Source: Desulfolutivibrio sulfoxidireducens (GTDB lineage Bacteria > Desulfobacterota > Desulfovibrionia > Desulfovibrionales > Desulfovibrionaceae). Taken from it: 64,000 bases of DNA. Positions 8,650-17,311 of the stretch are shown one piece after another; positions within the stretch are counted from its first letter, which is position 1; every line of letters begins with the position of its first letter. The stretch spans positions 546,001 through 610,000 of the forward strand of contig NZ_CP045508.1 of assembly GCF_013376475.1 (NCBI RefSeq), given 5' to 3'. Under the pieces are notes generated by a model, which was not told the DNA's origin, did no database searches, and was given only the letters and a program-made list of their open reading frames with translations. The position numbers and the translations under genes are program-made.

Positions 8650-8674
8650 ACGCGCCGACAAAAAGCCAAGGAAT
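8625..8674. repeat. Long inverted repeat (cruciform)
   Basis: The left arm, ATTCCCTTGGCTTTTTGCC plus GGCGCG (8625-8649), and the right arm (8651-8674) are reverse complements with about two mismatches and almost no loop. It sits at the end of the 83-bp tandem array, so the left arm is itself repeated in the first tandem copy. Confidence 0.75.
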
Positions 8675-8676
8675 TC

Positions 8677-8731
8677 GGGGGGTCCGGGGGGAATGATTCC
8701 CCCCGGGCGGGGTCCGGGGCGCAAGCCCCGG
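8677..8731 (-). repeat. Dispersed palindromic element, family 1, copy B
   Basis: A palindrome around GGGGGGAATGATTCCCCCC (8684-8706) is followed by GGGCGGGGT and a CCGGGGC-GCAA-GCCCCGG hairpin (8714-8731). The hairpin touches the rdgB stop codon at 8732. Read on the minus strand it is the same layout as copy A: gene end, small hairpin, then GAAT-ATTC palindrome. Confidence 0.8.
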
Positions 8732-9340
8732 TTATCCCCGCGGCACGTTCCTCAAAAGGGGGACCATTTGGGCCAGGGCGCGGCCTCGGTGGCTGCGGGC
8801 GTTCTTCTCTTCGGGGGTGAGCTGGGCGGCGGTGCGGCCCGTTTCGGGATCGAGGAACAGGGGATCGTAGCCGAAACCGCCGTGGCCCTGCAAGATGACG
8901 GCGATCGCACCTTCCCAGAATCCCTGGGTCTCTATGAGGCGGCCGTCCGGGGTGGCGGCGGCCATGGCGCAGGCGAAGCGGGCGGTGCGTTTTTCGGGAG
9001 GAACGTCTTTGAGGGCGGCAAGGAGTTTGACGTTATTTTCGGCGTCTGTGGCGTGCAAGCCGCTGTAGCGGGCGGAGAACACGCCCGGGGCGCCGGCCAG
9101 GGCGTCCACGCACAGGCCGGAGTCGTCGGCCACGGCGGTCAGGCCGGTGGCCTGGGCCACGGCCAGGGCCTTGATGCGGGCGTTCTCGGCGAAGGTGGCC
9201 CCGGTTTCGGGGATGTCGCCGATGTGGGGAAAATCGCACAGGCCCATCACGGTGATGCCCGTCCCGGCGAGCATGGCCGAGAGTTCGGCGATTTTGCCTG
9301 TGTTGCGGGTGGCCAGGACGATGGTTTTTTCACTCGGCAT
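8732..9340 (-). CDS. rdgB: XTP/dITP pyrophosphatase (Ham1/RdgB)
   Basis: 202 residues. It hydrolyses non-canonical purine triphosphates (XTP, dITP) to monophosphates and so cleans the nucleotide pool. Motifs are clear: IVLATRNTGKIAEL at the start, ETGATFAENARIKA, AVADDSGLCVDAL and GFGYDPLFL. The chosen ATG has AAGGA seven bases upstream; another ATG three codons earlier is possible. The start overlaps the end of the histidine kinase gene by 11 bases, so the two are translationally coupled, although no functional link is known. Confidence 0.95.
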   Translation of the reverse strand: MPSEKTIVLATRNTGKIAELSAMLAGTGITVMGLCDFPHIGDIPETGATFAENARIKALAVAQATGLTAVADDSGLCVDALAGAPGVFSARYSGLHATDAENNVKLLAALKDVPPEKRTARFACAMAAATPDGRLIETQGFWEGAIAVILQGHGGFGYDPLFLDPETGRTAAQLTPEEKNARSHRGRALAQMVPLLRNVPRG

Positions 9341-10790
9341 GCGGGGCATCCTTGTCCAGGGCGAAAAAGGGGGGCAGAAGCAGGGTGACGGCGGTTCCCC
9401 GGCCCACCTCGCTTTTGATTTCCACGGAGCCGCCCAGGTCGTCGAGGATTTTTTTGGTCATGGCCAGGCCCAGTCCGGACCCCTTGTCGCGGGTGCTGAA
9501 AAAGGGATTGAAGACCTGGGGCAGGGTCTCCTTGGGGATGCCCTGGCCGGTGTCGGCGACGGTCAAAAAGACGTTGCCCTGGCGCATGCCCGTGGCCACG
9601 GTGATGCGGCCCCCATGGGGCATGGCCTCCATGGAGTTTTTGAGCAGGTTCACCAGGCACTGCTTGAGCAGTTCCGTATCGCCCCGGGCCTTGGGCAGGG
9701 ACGAGGCCGTTTCGACGATCATTTCCACGCCCTGCTTGTCCATGCCCACGCGCATGAGGTCCATGGTCTGCCGGACAATGTGGTTGAGGTCCACCTCGCC
9801 GGGCGTGGCCTGGGTAGGGCGGGCGAAATTGATGATGCTTTTCAGGATGGTGTCCAGGCGGTTGGACTCCTGGAGGATGATGCCCACTTTTTCCCGGGAG
9901 GGTTCGTCGATGCCTGATGAGCGTAAAAGCGAGTTGGCGAATCCGGCGATGGCGAACAGGGGATTGCGGATCTCGTGGGAGATGAACATGGACAGTTCGC
10001 CGATGGCCGCCAGGCGTTCGGATTTTTGCAGGCGGCGTTCCAGGAACACGTCGTGGGTCACGTCGCGGCGTACGATCACCGTATGCGCGGGGCGTCCCGG
10101 TTCGCCCACGGTATGGGCCGCGACCCGGAAGTAGCGCAGCCGGTCCTCGGCGTCCATGCGCGAATATTCGGCGCGTCCGTCCTTGCCGGACAAGAGGGCC
10201 TCCCACGGTGAGATGTCGTCCGGTGCGGCCGGGCGGAAGTGCTGCAGTTCGTCGAGGACCTCCCGGCAGTGGCGGCCTAAAAGCGCTTCCTTGGGTTTGC
10301 CGGTGCGCCGTCTGGCGACCCGGTTGACGTCCTCGACCAGGCCCGAGGGGCCGGCCAGGACCACCTCGTCGTCGAGGTGATCGAAGACGGCGTCCAGGTA
10401 GAGCTTGGTTTTCGAGAGATCCAGGCGACAGGTCTCGCACAGGGCGGCCGTGGAGACGGTGGTTTTGAGCAGCATGGCCGCGAGGCGGTCCATGACCGTG
10501 ACCCCTGGGGGGAGGACCGTGCCCGGCGGCAGGCCGTTGCCGGTCAGTTCGAGGATGCAGTTGACGTCCGGACGCGCGGCCAGAAGCGCGGCCAGGGATG
10601 GATAGACAGGGATGTCCGGCCCGGCCGAGGCCTGGCCGGGGTCGCCCGGGGCCGCTCCCGCGAACTGGACCTCGGCGAAGATTTCCTCCATGCCCGGGCC
10701 ATGCACAAAGGCGCGGAAGGATTCGATATCCGGCCCAGGGCCATAGAGGGCGATCCGATAGGGCTTGCGCGCCGCGTCGACCTTTGACAT
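9330..10790 (-). CDS. Soluble PAS-domain sensor histidine kinase
   Basis: 486 residues without membrane segments, so cytoplasmic. Residues about 10-120 form an unassigned N-terminal region that reads like a nucleotide-binding/Rossmann-type sensor (RIALYGPGPD). A PAS-like region spans about 130-245. HisKA follows with the phospho-acceptor in FISHEIRNPLFAIAG (His about 272), then HATPase_c (LLKNSMEAM N-box, DTGQGIP, FFSTRDKGSGLGLAM). GGAG lies six bases before the ATG. No response regulator lies nearby, so it is probably an orphan NtrB/AtoS-type kinase. It is divergent from rimO. Confidence 0.88.
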   Translation of the reverse strand: MSKVDAARKPYRIALYGPGPDIESFRAFVHGPGMEEIFAEVQFAGAAPGDPGQASAGPDIPVYPSLAALLAARPDVNCILELTGNGLPPGTVLPPGVTVMDRLAAMLLKTTVSTAALCETCRLDLSKTKLYLDAVFDHLDDEVVLAGPSGLVEDVNRVARRRTGKPKEALLGRHCREVLDELQHFRPAAPDDISPWEALLSGKDGRAEYSRMDAEDRLRYFRVAAHTVGEPGRPAHTVIVRRDVTHDVFLERRLQKSERLAAIGELSMFISHEIRNPLFAIAGFANSLLRSSGIDEPSREKVGIILQESNRLDTILKSIINFARPTQATPGEVDLNHIVRQTMDLMRVGMDKQGVEMIVETASSLPKARGDTELLKQCLVNLLKNSMEAMPHGGRITVATGMRQGNVFLTVADTGQGIPKETLPQVFNPFFSTRDKGSGLGLAMTKKILDDLGGSVEIKSEVGRGTAVTLLLPPFFALDKDAPHAE

Positions 10791-10896
10791 GTCCGGCTCC
10801 CCGGGGCCGCGCGGCGAGGCCGCGGCCGGTTTTGTCTTTTGATTTGGGCCATGATAGCGGGGGTCGGGTCGTGAGGCAAGAACCTTGGGAAATACC

Positions 10897-12237
10897 ATGA
10901 AAAGACCGATAAAAGTGCATTGCGTGAGCCTGGGCTGTCCCAAGAACCGGGTCGATGTCGAGACCATGTTGGGATGTGTTCCGGAAGGTGTTGCCATTGT
11001 GGCCGAACCGGGGTTGGCCGAGCTTGTGGTCATCAACACCTGCTCGTTCATCGCCCCGGCCGTGGAGGAATCCGTGCGGGTCATCGTGGAGACGGCCGAG
11101 GCCATCCGCGACCTCTCCCCCCGGCCCAGGCTGGCCGTGACCGGGTGTCTGCCGGCCCGTTACGGGGAGGAACTGCGCCGCGAACTTCCCGAGGTGGACC
11201 TGTGGGGCCTGCCATCGGAACTGGACCTTCTGCCCGGCAGGCTGTCCCGGGCGGTCCGGGGCCAGGCCGCGCCGAGCCGACAAGGCGGGGAAAAGGCCGG
11301 CGGACAACCGTGCGGGGAGCGCCTGATCAGCACGCCCCCGGGCTACGCCTACGTGAAAATCGCCGACGGCTGCAACCACGCCTGCGCCTACTGCACCATC
11401 CCGTCCATCCGGGGCCGACTTAATAGCCGCCCGGCCGGGGACATCGTGGCCGAGGCCCGGGGACTTCTGGCCCGGGGGGTGTCCGAACTGGTGCTCGTGG
11501 CCCAGGATCTGACGGCCTACGGCCGGGACCTGGGGGTGAAAAACGGGCTGCAACGGCTGGTGGAACAGCTTCTGGGACTTTCCGGCCTGGCCTGGCTGCG
11601 GCTTTTATACCTGTATCCGTCCGGACTCGACGAGGGGTTCGCGCGGTTTCTGGCCTCGGCCGGGCCGCCGCTTCTGCCCTCGTTCGACATCCCCTTCCAG
11701 CACGCCCACCCGGACGTGCTTACGGCCATGGGCCGGCCGCGTTCGGCCCCGCCCGAGGCCATCCTGGAGCGGGTGCGGCGGCACTCCCCCGAGGCGGCCA
11801 TCCGCACCACCTTCATCACCGGATTCCCGGGCGAGACCCCGCGTCGGTTTCAGGCCCTGTGCGACTTCGTGGCCGCCTCCCGGATGCACCATGTGGGGGT
11901 TTTCCCGTTTTCGCCCGAGGCGGGCACCCGGGCCGTGACCCTGCCCGGCAAGGTGTCCCGCAGGGAGGCCCTGAAGCGGCGCGAGACGCTCATGGCCATC
12001 CAGGCCGAGATCAGCGCCGGGATTCTGTCCGGCTATGTGGGTCGGACCATGCGGGTCATGGTGGACGCGCCGCATCCGGAATGGCCGGGGCTTTTCGTGG
12101 GCCGGACCTGGTTCCAGGCCCCGGAGGTGGACGGGGTGACCTATGTCAGCGGCCCGGGCGTGGAGACGGGGCGGATGGTCAGCGCCGAGATCGTGGAAAG
12201 CAAGGACTACGACCTGGTGGCCCTGGCCGAGGGATAG
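10897..12237 (+). CDS. rimO: Ribosomal protein S12 methylthiotransferase RimO
   Basis: 446 residues. A radical-SAM enzyme that adds a methylthio group to the conserved Asp of ribosomal protein S12. The N-terminal UPF0004 domain has the cluster cysteines in VSLGCPKNRVD, INTCSFI and VTGCLPARY. The radical-SAM CxxxCxxC is in ADGCNHACAYCTIPSIRG near residue 160. A C-terminal TRAM domain ends the chain. RimO is preferred over MiaB because of the CPKNRVD motif and the serine spacing. ATG 10897 is chosen over an in-frame TTG at 10885. Confidence 0.93.
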   Translation: MKRPIKVHCVSLGCPKNRVDVETMLGCVPEGVAIVAEPGLAELVVINTCSFIAPAVEESVRVIVETAEAIRDLSPRPRLAVTGCLPARYGEELRRELPEVDLWGLPSELDLLPGRLSRAVRGQAAPSRQGGEKAGGQPCGERLISTPPGYAYVKIADGCNHACAYCTIPSIRGRLNSRPAGDIVAEARGLLARGVSELVLVAQDLTAYGRDLGVKNGLQRLVEQLLGLSGLAWLRLLYLYPSGLDEGFARFLASAGPPLLPSFDIPFQHAHPDVLTAMGRPRSAPPEAILERVRRHSPEAAIRTTFITGFPGETPRRFQALCDFVAASRMHHVGVFPFSPEAGTRAVTLPGKVSRREALKRRETLMAIQAEISAGILSGYVGRTMRVMVDAPHPEWPGLFVGRTWFQAPEVDGVTYVSGPGVETGRMVSAEIVESKDYDLVALAEG

Positions 12238-12323
12238 CCCGGCCAGGCGGCGAGATCCCTGGTGGGCGCGGCGGCGACGCACGCGGCCGATCATCCCGAA
12301 TCGGGCGACCCGCCAGGCGGCGG

Positions 12324-13949
12324 TCAAGGCCTTTGGGTCCGGGGCGTTCCCCGGCCCCCGGCCGTTCCCCCGGACCCGAAAAGTCGCAGGCGCGGCACAA
12401 AGCGCCGCCCGTCCACGACCTCCAATCCGGGCACGGCGTTGTAGGTGTGCAGGCTGTCCCCGACCCCAAGCGCCCCGGCCTCGTGCCGGGCGACCACGGT
12501 TTCCCGGTAGTCGTCCGGGGTCAGGGTCACAATCTCGTGTATGACCAAGGCCCGGCCGTAGTGGCCCGAGCAGTCCTGGGCCGGCCGGTAGAGCCGTCCG
12601 TCCCGGGTGAAGACCCGCCCGGCCGGCCTGGCCCGGCGCACGTCGGACACCACCGGGCTTCTCGGGTGGGGGACGAACGGCCCAAGCGGGGAGTTGGCGT
12701 GAAAAAGGGACATCTCGTCCCACGACGAGGCCCCGTCCTGGCGCAGGTTGACCATCATCCACCACCGGCCGCCGTGCTCGAAAAGGGTGGCGTCCACCGC
12801 CCGCACCCCCTCCAGAAGCACCCCGGCGGATTCCCATTCCAGGGGAAACCGGGTGGCCCGAAAAAGCTCCACCCGGCCGGCCTGGGAACTCTCGGGGACC
12901 AGGAACACCTCCCCGCGCCAGTCGAACACGAAGGGATAGGACAGGTGGCAGGGCCTTTGAAGGACCGGGCCCGGCGGGCCGAAGGCCCCGTCCGGGCCCT
13001 GGGTCATGACCGCGATGCTTCCTTTTCCCGTGGCCGGGTGGATGTCCTCGAAAAAAAGATGCACCGCGCCCTGATGGATAAAGGGAAAGGGATCGGCCCA
13101 GCCGCGTGTTCCGGGCGGGAAGAGGGGCTCGTATCCGGACGGGTCGAACGGGTCGCCGCCTCCCCGGCGCAGGGCCAGAAACCACTGGGGCTTGAAAAAG
13201 ATGTCCCGGAACGCGGCCCGGAGATGGCGGCCGAGAAGCCGGGGCAGGAATCGGAGCATGGCCGCATCGTCGGGGAAGGCCTCCGGGAGGGGGGAAAGGC
13301 GGGGCTCGGCCCGGTCCTCCCAGGCCGTCGGGCCACGGTCCGCGAGTTCGCGCAGGGCCCGGCCGAAGAAACAGGCGGCCTTGGCGCGGGCCGGCGCCCG
13401 GGTCTGGGCCAGGGACAGGGGAAAGACGGCCGAGGGGGAGCGGACCAGGACCCGGGGCTCATGCCCGGCCGCGTGCCAGACCAGGCGGGTTTCAAAGTCC
13501 GGCTTTGCGTCGGATACGGCCGCGAAGGCCCCGGGGGCGTCGCCGGAGGCGAAATCGAGATGGTCGAGGAGAAGCGCGCCCAGGGGAAACGCGGCCAGAA
13601 GTTTCGGGGGAAGTTCCACCCGGCCGGGCACGAGCAGCAGGTCGAGGGACCTTTCCCGGGCCACTCTGGCCAGGGCTTCGGCCCAGTTCGGGGACGCGGG
13701 CAGGGGGAGGGTCACGGCGTCTTTCGGAAGCGACACACGGTCCCGGTGTTCGGCCGGACCGCCGAACAGCAGTCGGTCCAGGGCGCGGTAGGCGGGGTAC
13801 AGCCGCCCGGGACGGCCGCGCGACAGGTCCAGGAGAAAAAGAACCACGGGAATCCCCATGGCCTCGAGGTCGCCCAGGACGCGAGCCGTCTGCCGCGACA
13901 CGGCACTTCCCGGCAGGAGCAAGCCGGCGGAATACGGCGCGTTTTTCAT
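12324..13949 (-). CDS. GINT1_N-like protein: formyltransferase-like and beta-propeller domains
   Basis: 541 residues, apparently cytoplasmic. The N-terminal 170 residues resemble a formyltransferase-like Rossmann fold (AGLLLPGSAVSRQTARVL). From about residue 265 there is a five-bladed propeller as in the N-terminal domain of glucosamine inositolphosphorylceramide transferases and GH43-like proteins (WADPFPFIHQGAVHLFFEDI, YPFVFDWRGEVFLVPES, AVDATLFEHGGRWWMMV). Bacterial proteins of this build occur in polysaccharide clusters. It is next to two glycosyltransferases and a flippase here, but its activity is not known. Residues DCSGHYGRA near 475 are strongly conserved-looking. It is divergent from the glycosyltransferase at 14687. 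Confidence 0.65.
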   Translation of the reverse strand: MKNAPYSAGLLLPGSAVSRQTARVLGDLEAMGIPVVLFLLDLSRGRPGRLYPAYRALDRLLFGGPAEHRDRVSLPKDAVTLPLPASPNWAEALARVARERSLDLLLVPGRVELPPKLLAAFPLGALLLDHLDFASGDAPGAFAAVSDAKPDFETRLVWHAAGHEPRVLVRSPSAVFPLSLAQTRAPARAKAACFFGRALRELADRGPTAWEDRAEPRLSPLPEAFPDDAAMLRFLPRLLGRHLRAAFRDIFFKPQWFLALRRGGGDPFDPSGYEPLFPPGTRGWADPFPFIHQGAVHLFFEDIHPATGKGSIAVMTQGPDGAFGPPGPVLQRPCHLSYPFVFDWRGEVFLVPESSQAGRVELFRATRFPLEWESAGVLLEGVRAVDATLFEHGGRWWMMVNLRQDGASSWDEMSLFHANSPLGPFVPHPRSPVVSDVRRARPAGRVFTRDGRLYRPAQDCSGHYGRALVIHEIVTLTPDDYRETVVARHEAGALGVGDSLHTYNAVPGLEVVDGRRFVPRLRLFGSGGTAGGRGTPRTQRP

Positions 13950-14686
13950 GGCTGCCGCCTGAGGCGCGGCTGCGGGGACACGCGCCGGGAGAATCGGGAA
14001 TGGGTTGCCATGGGGTTTTCCGTATGGTAGACGCGAATTATTCGGTTAGTATGGTACGTGTTGCTCTCCGGGGTCAATCCGTTGACCGCTTTTTTGAGAA
14101 AGAGAGTCTTGTCGCTTGCCCACAGCAAGCTTTTTTTTGCCAGGTGAATAAACTCATTTTATTGACTGCACAAGGACTGCATATTCAGAACTGATAAATG
14201 GGGAAAAGCCGCTTGATTGTTTTTGTTGCGTCGATTGCATGATTCTCTGACGGATAATGCTCAAGAGTGGAACGTTTTTTGATAAAAAGTATTTTTTTAA
14301 AACGTATCCGCCACGTTCATTCCACATAGGTTGTGGGCTTCTCCTCCAAAATGGCAAGCGAGAAACGACCTGAGGTCTGGTTCATCCGGAATCGTCGATT
14401 GAAGCGACGGCGGAATGCGTCATGGAGCATATGAAGGGTCTTTATTCACGGATTCGATTCTTATGCGCGGCGTCCTCGTCTTTCCCGGAGGGCGTGCGGG
14501 AAAGAACCCGCGCGGCCGGATTCTCCGGACGTGACCATCCGTCCGTCTCCCCCATCGGCCATTCGCCTGCCCGGACTGGGCGACAAACACACGGGATACA
14601 CGATATGAGCGAACCGACGCAAGACCTTCGCCTCTGTCTCGGCCAGGCAAAAAGCATCGTGCCGACAGGCCGGGCAAGGGCATCGC
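13950..14686. other. AT-rich intergenic regulatory region, 737 bp
   Basis: It lies between divergent surface-polysaccharide genes. Bases about 14030-14400 are strikingly AT-rich for this chromosome. They contain an inverted repeat with ACGTTTT (14272-14278) and AAAACGT (14299-14305) arms. No convincing open frame or structured RNA was recognised. An upstream regulatory region, possibly for H-NS-like silencing or several promoters, is the simplest reading. Confidence 0.5.
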
Positions 14687-15943
14687 ATGACGCTTGAAAC
14701 GGGCGCGCGGCGCCGCGTATCGTCCGGTCTGCCCCCGACGGCGTATGTCACGTTGTGGTTTCCCAAACCCTCCGAGACGTTTATCTATCGGGAAGCCCAG
14801 ATCATGCGCGAAATGGGCATGCCCCTGACCGTGTACGCCCTGTATGGTCGGCTGGGCTGCCATCTGACGCACGAGATGGGCCGGGACGAGATTCCCGTGG
14901 AGCGGCTGGGCTGCCGCTGGGGCCTGCGCGGCGGCCGGGACGTGGCCTATTGGTTTCGCAAACGGCCCGCAGTGCTCAAAAAGCTCTTCGCCAGCCTGCT
15001 TTTCCGGCGCTGGCGCTGCCTGGAGCAGACCGGCGAGAACTACTGGGCCTGCTATTGCGGCTGCCACCTGGCCCGGCGTTTCGAGGAGACCGGGGTGCGG
15101 CACATCCACGCCTGCTGGGCCAACGGTCCGGCCACGGCCGCCTGGGTGGCCTCGGCCCTGACCGGCATCCCCTTCAGCTTCACCGGCCGGGCCGGGGACA
15201 TCTATCCCCCGGACGGGGCCCTGGAGGAGAAAATCGCCCATTCCGCCTTCACCCGTGTCGATGCCGCCTTCAACATCGAGTATCTGCGGGGATTTGCCAA
15301 GGGACAGGAAGACAAGATCACCCTGGTGCGCAACTGTCTGTCCTGGGAGCGCTTCGACGACGCGCCGGTCCCCATGCGTCCGCCGTACCGCATCATGGCC
15401 CTGTGCCGGTTTGTGCGCACCAAGGGCCTGGACGTGCTGCTGCGGACCTGCCGGGAACTGGCCGACGAGGGCCTGGATTTTCGTCTCACCCTGGCCGGGT
15501 GCGGGCCCCAGATGCTGCCCCTCAAAGCCCTGACCGCGCGGCTGGGCCTGCGGGACCGGGTGGATTTCCCGGGGTTCATCCCGCACAACAAGGTCCCGGA
15601 ACTGTTGCGCCAGGCCGACGTCTTCGTCACCCCCAGCCGGGTGCGGGCCAACGGCGACCGCGACGGCCTGCCCACGGTGATCATGGAGGCCCTTTTGCAC
15701 CGGGTGCCCGTGGTGGCCACCAACGTCGGGGGCATCCGGGAGGTGGTCCGAAACGGGGAGACCGGCCTGCTTATCCCCGAACGCGACGTGCCGGCCATGA
15801 AACAGGCGATAAAAGACATCCTGGCCAACAGGGAGAAGTCCCTGGCCATGGCCGAACGGGGCCGCGAGCTGATCCTGGACTATTACGACTCCGAGAAAAA
15901 CGCCCGGCGCATGATCGACTTGATCACCGCCCATTCGGCCTGA
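14687..15943 (+). CDS. GT4-type glycosyltransferase
   Basis: 418 residues. GT-B fold with acceptor domain (residues about 15-205) and donor domain (about 215-400). The donor half shows RFVRTKGLDVLLRTCREL, PEL-LRQADVFVTPS, DGLPTVIMEALLHRVPVVAT and GLLIPERD, including the EX7E-type motif of family GT4. A stretch HACWANGPATAAWVASAL (about 143-160) is shared with the glycosyltransferase at 40935, making these paralogues. The nucleotide sugar cannot be read from sequence. It probably adds a sugar to an exopolysaccharide or O-antigen. Confidence 0.88.
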   Translation: MTLETGARRRVSSGLPPTAYVTLWFPKPSETFIYREAQIMREMGMPLTVYALYGRLGCHLTHEMGRDEIPVERLGCRWGLRGGRDVAYWFRKRPAVLKKLFASLLFRRWRCLEQTGENYWACYCGCHLARRFEETGVRHIHACWANGPATAAWVASALTGIPFSFTGRAGDIYPPDGALEEKIAHSAFTRVDAAFNIEYLRGFAKGQEDKITLVRNCLSWERFDDAPVPMRPPYRIMALCRFVRTKGLDVLLRTCRELADEGLDFRLTLAGCGPQMLPLKALTARLGLRDRVDFPGFIPHNKVPELLRQADVFVTPSRVRANGDRDGLPTVIMEALLHRVPVVATNVGGIREVVRNGETGLLIPERDVPAMKQAIKDILANREKSLAMAERGRELILDYYDSEKNARRMIDLITAHSA

Positions 15944-15970
15944 GACGGCGCGCCCGCCGGCGTTTCGCCT

Positions 15971-17056
15971 TCAATCCCGGCCCCTGTTCTCCACGGCCCG
16001 TAAAAACGCCTCCTCATGGCGGCGGGCCATGGCCTCAAGGGAAAATTCCTCCACAGCGCGGCGTCTGGCCGCCTCCCCCATGGCCGCCCGGCCCTGGGCG
16101 TCGCCAAGGATGTCGCACAGGGCCTTGGCCAGGGCGTCGGCCTGGCCCGGCGGCACAAGCCTGCCCGTGACCCCGTCCACGACCAGCTCCGGCACCCCCC
16201 CCACGGCCGTGGCCGCCACCGGCACCCCCGAGGCCATGGCCTCCAGGACCACGTTGGGCAGGCCCTCGTGGCGCGAGGCCAAAACCAGCACCCCGGCCCG
16301 GGCGTAATAGGGCCGCAGGTCCGCATCGCCCGGGGTGATCGTGATCCGGTCGGCAAAGGGGCTTTGCCGCGCCCGGGCCGTCACCTCGTTCCGGATCGGT
16401 CCGTCCCCCACCAGCCACAGGCGCGCCTCCGGGAGCGCGGCGGCCGCCAGATCGAAGGCCGCAAGCAGGGTGGCGTGGTCCTTGACCGGATCCATCCGGG
16501 CCACGCACAAAATGACCGGCTCGCCGTCCGGAAGCACCGGCGGCGGCGCGTAATGCTCCGTGTTCACCCCGTTGCGGATCACCGTGATCCGGTCCGCCGG
16601 AACCCGGAAGGTCCGGGACAGCCGGGCCTTTATGGCCGAGGCGTTGCACAGGACATGCCCGGCCAGGGGCCACAAGAGCCATTCGTGCTGCCTGGCCGGA
16701 TCGGCCGCACCCCGGCAGTTGCCGACAACCGTCCCCACCCCGGCCAGCCGGCCCAGCACCCGGCCCCAGATGTTGGGGACCACGGTCAAAGGGACCAGGA
16801 TGTCCGGCGGATCGGCCCGAAGCGCCCGCCACAGGGTAAAAAGCGCACCCGGCCCGACCGTCCGGGACCGACTCAAAAGGCGCACGGAGAGCCCGTAGTG
16901 CCGGGCCAGGGGCAAGAAATCCTCGCCGGCCGCCAGGGTCCACACCTCCACCTGGAAGCGCGACGGGTCGAGCCGGGCCCCGAGCTCCAGGGCGTGGCGC
17001 TGGGTGCCGCCGAAAAAAAGGTCCTGCAGGAGCAGGACGATCCGTATCCGGGCCAC
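15971..17056 (-). CDS. GT4-type glycosyltransferase
   Basis: About 361 residues from a GTG start (GTGGCCCGG) with GAGG 11 bases upstream; no in-frame ATG is near. It begins VARIRIVLLLQDLFFGGTQRHALEL, the G-G-x-x-R motif of GT4 donors. It carries VARMDPVKDHATLLAAFD, LVGDGPIRNEV, VLASRHEGLPNVVLEAMASG and ATAVGGVPELV. It is a cytoplasmic enzyme, probably part of the same glycan pathway as the flanking glycosyltransferase and flippase. It is convergent with the glycosyltransferase at 14687. A much longer open frame upstream of the GTG is composed of antisense sequence and rejected. Confidence 0.87.
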   Translation of the reverse strand: MARIRIVLLLQDLFFGGTQRHALELGARLDPSRFQVEVWTLAAGEDFLPLARHYGLSVRLLSRSRTVGPGALFTLWRALRADPPDILVPLTVVPNIWGRVLGRLAGVGTVVGNCRGAADPARQHEWLLWPLAGHVLCNASAIKARLSRTFRVPADRITVIRNGVNTEHYAPPPVLPDGEPVILCVARMDPVKDHATLLAAFDLAAAALPEARLWLVGDGPIRNEVTARARQSPFADRITITPGDADLRPYYARAGVLVLASRHEGLPNVVLEAMASGVPVAATAVGGVPELVVDGVTGRLVPPGQADALAKALCDILGDAQGRAAMGEAARRRAVEEFSLEAMARRHEEAFLRAVENRGRD

Positions 17057-17134
17057 TTGTTCTTTTGCCTCAAAGATGGGATGGACCTCGCGGCGCGGAC
17101 CGCGTCGAGGGGCGTCGCACACATCGTCAGGGAG

Positions 17135-17176
17135 GAAGCCTCCGGCGGCCAAAGGGCTCACGCCCTTTGAAATCCC
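17135..17176 (+). repeat. Dispersed palindromic element, family 2, copy D
   Basis: Arms CCTCCGGCGGCCAAAGGG and CCCTTTGAAATCCC surround a short loop (CTCACG). The same layout, CCTCCGG...GGCCAA(A)GGG-loop-CCCTTTGGAATCCC, recurs at 58888-58925 and on the minus strand at 62338-62379. It lies between the divergent glycosyltransferase and flippase genes, before the starts of both. Confidence 0.75.
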
Positions 17177-17311
17177 ATACGAATAGGAGACGATGGTGTC
17201 CTCAAACTGGAGCGCCGTTTCCAGGTCATCCGGATTTTTGCGCTGCCCCCGGGGAAAAAAGTCCGAAAGAATTCCTTCTCGTCGTCCCCATCCTAGCCCC
17301 CCCCGGGGCAA

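Noticed and set aside
9247..11553. Long minus-strand frame of 768 codons near the kinase and rimO
   Set aside because: It is Pro/Arg/Gly/His-rich low-complexity sequence antisense to real genes, with no ribosome site.
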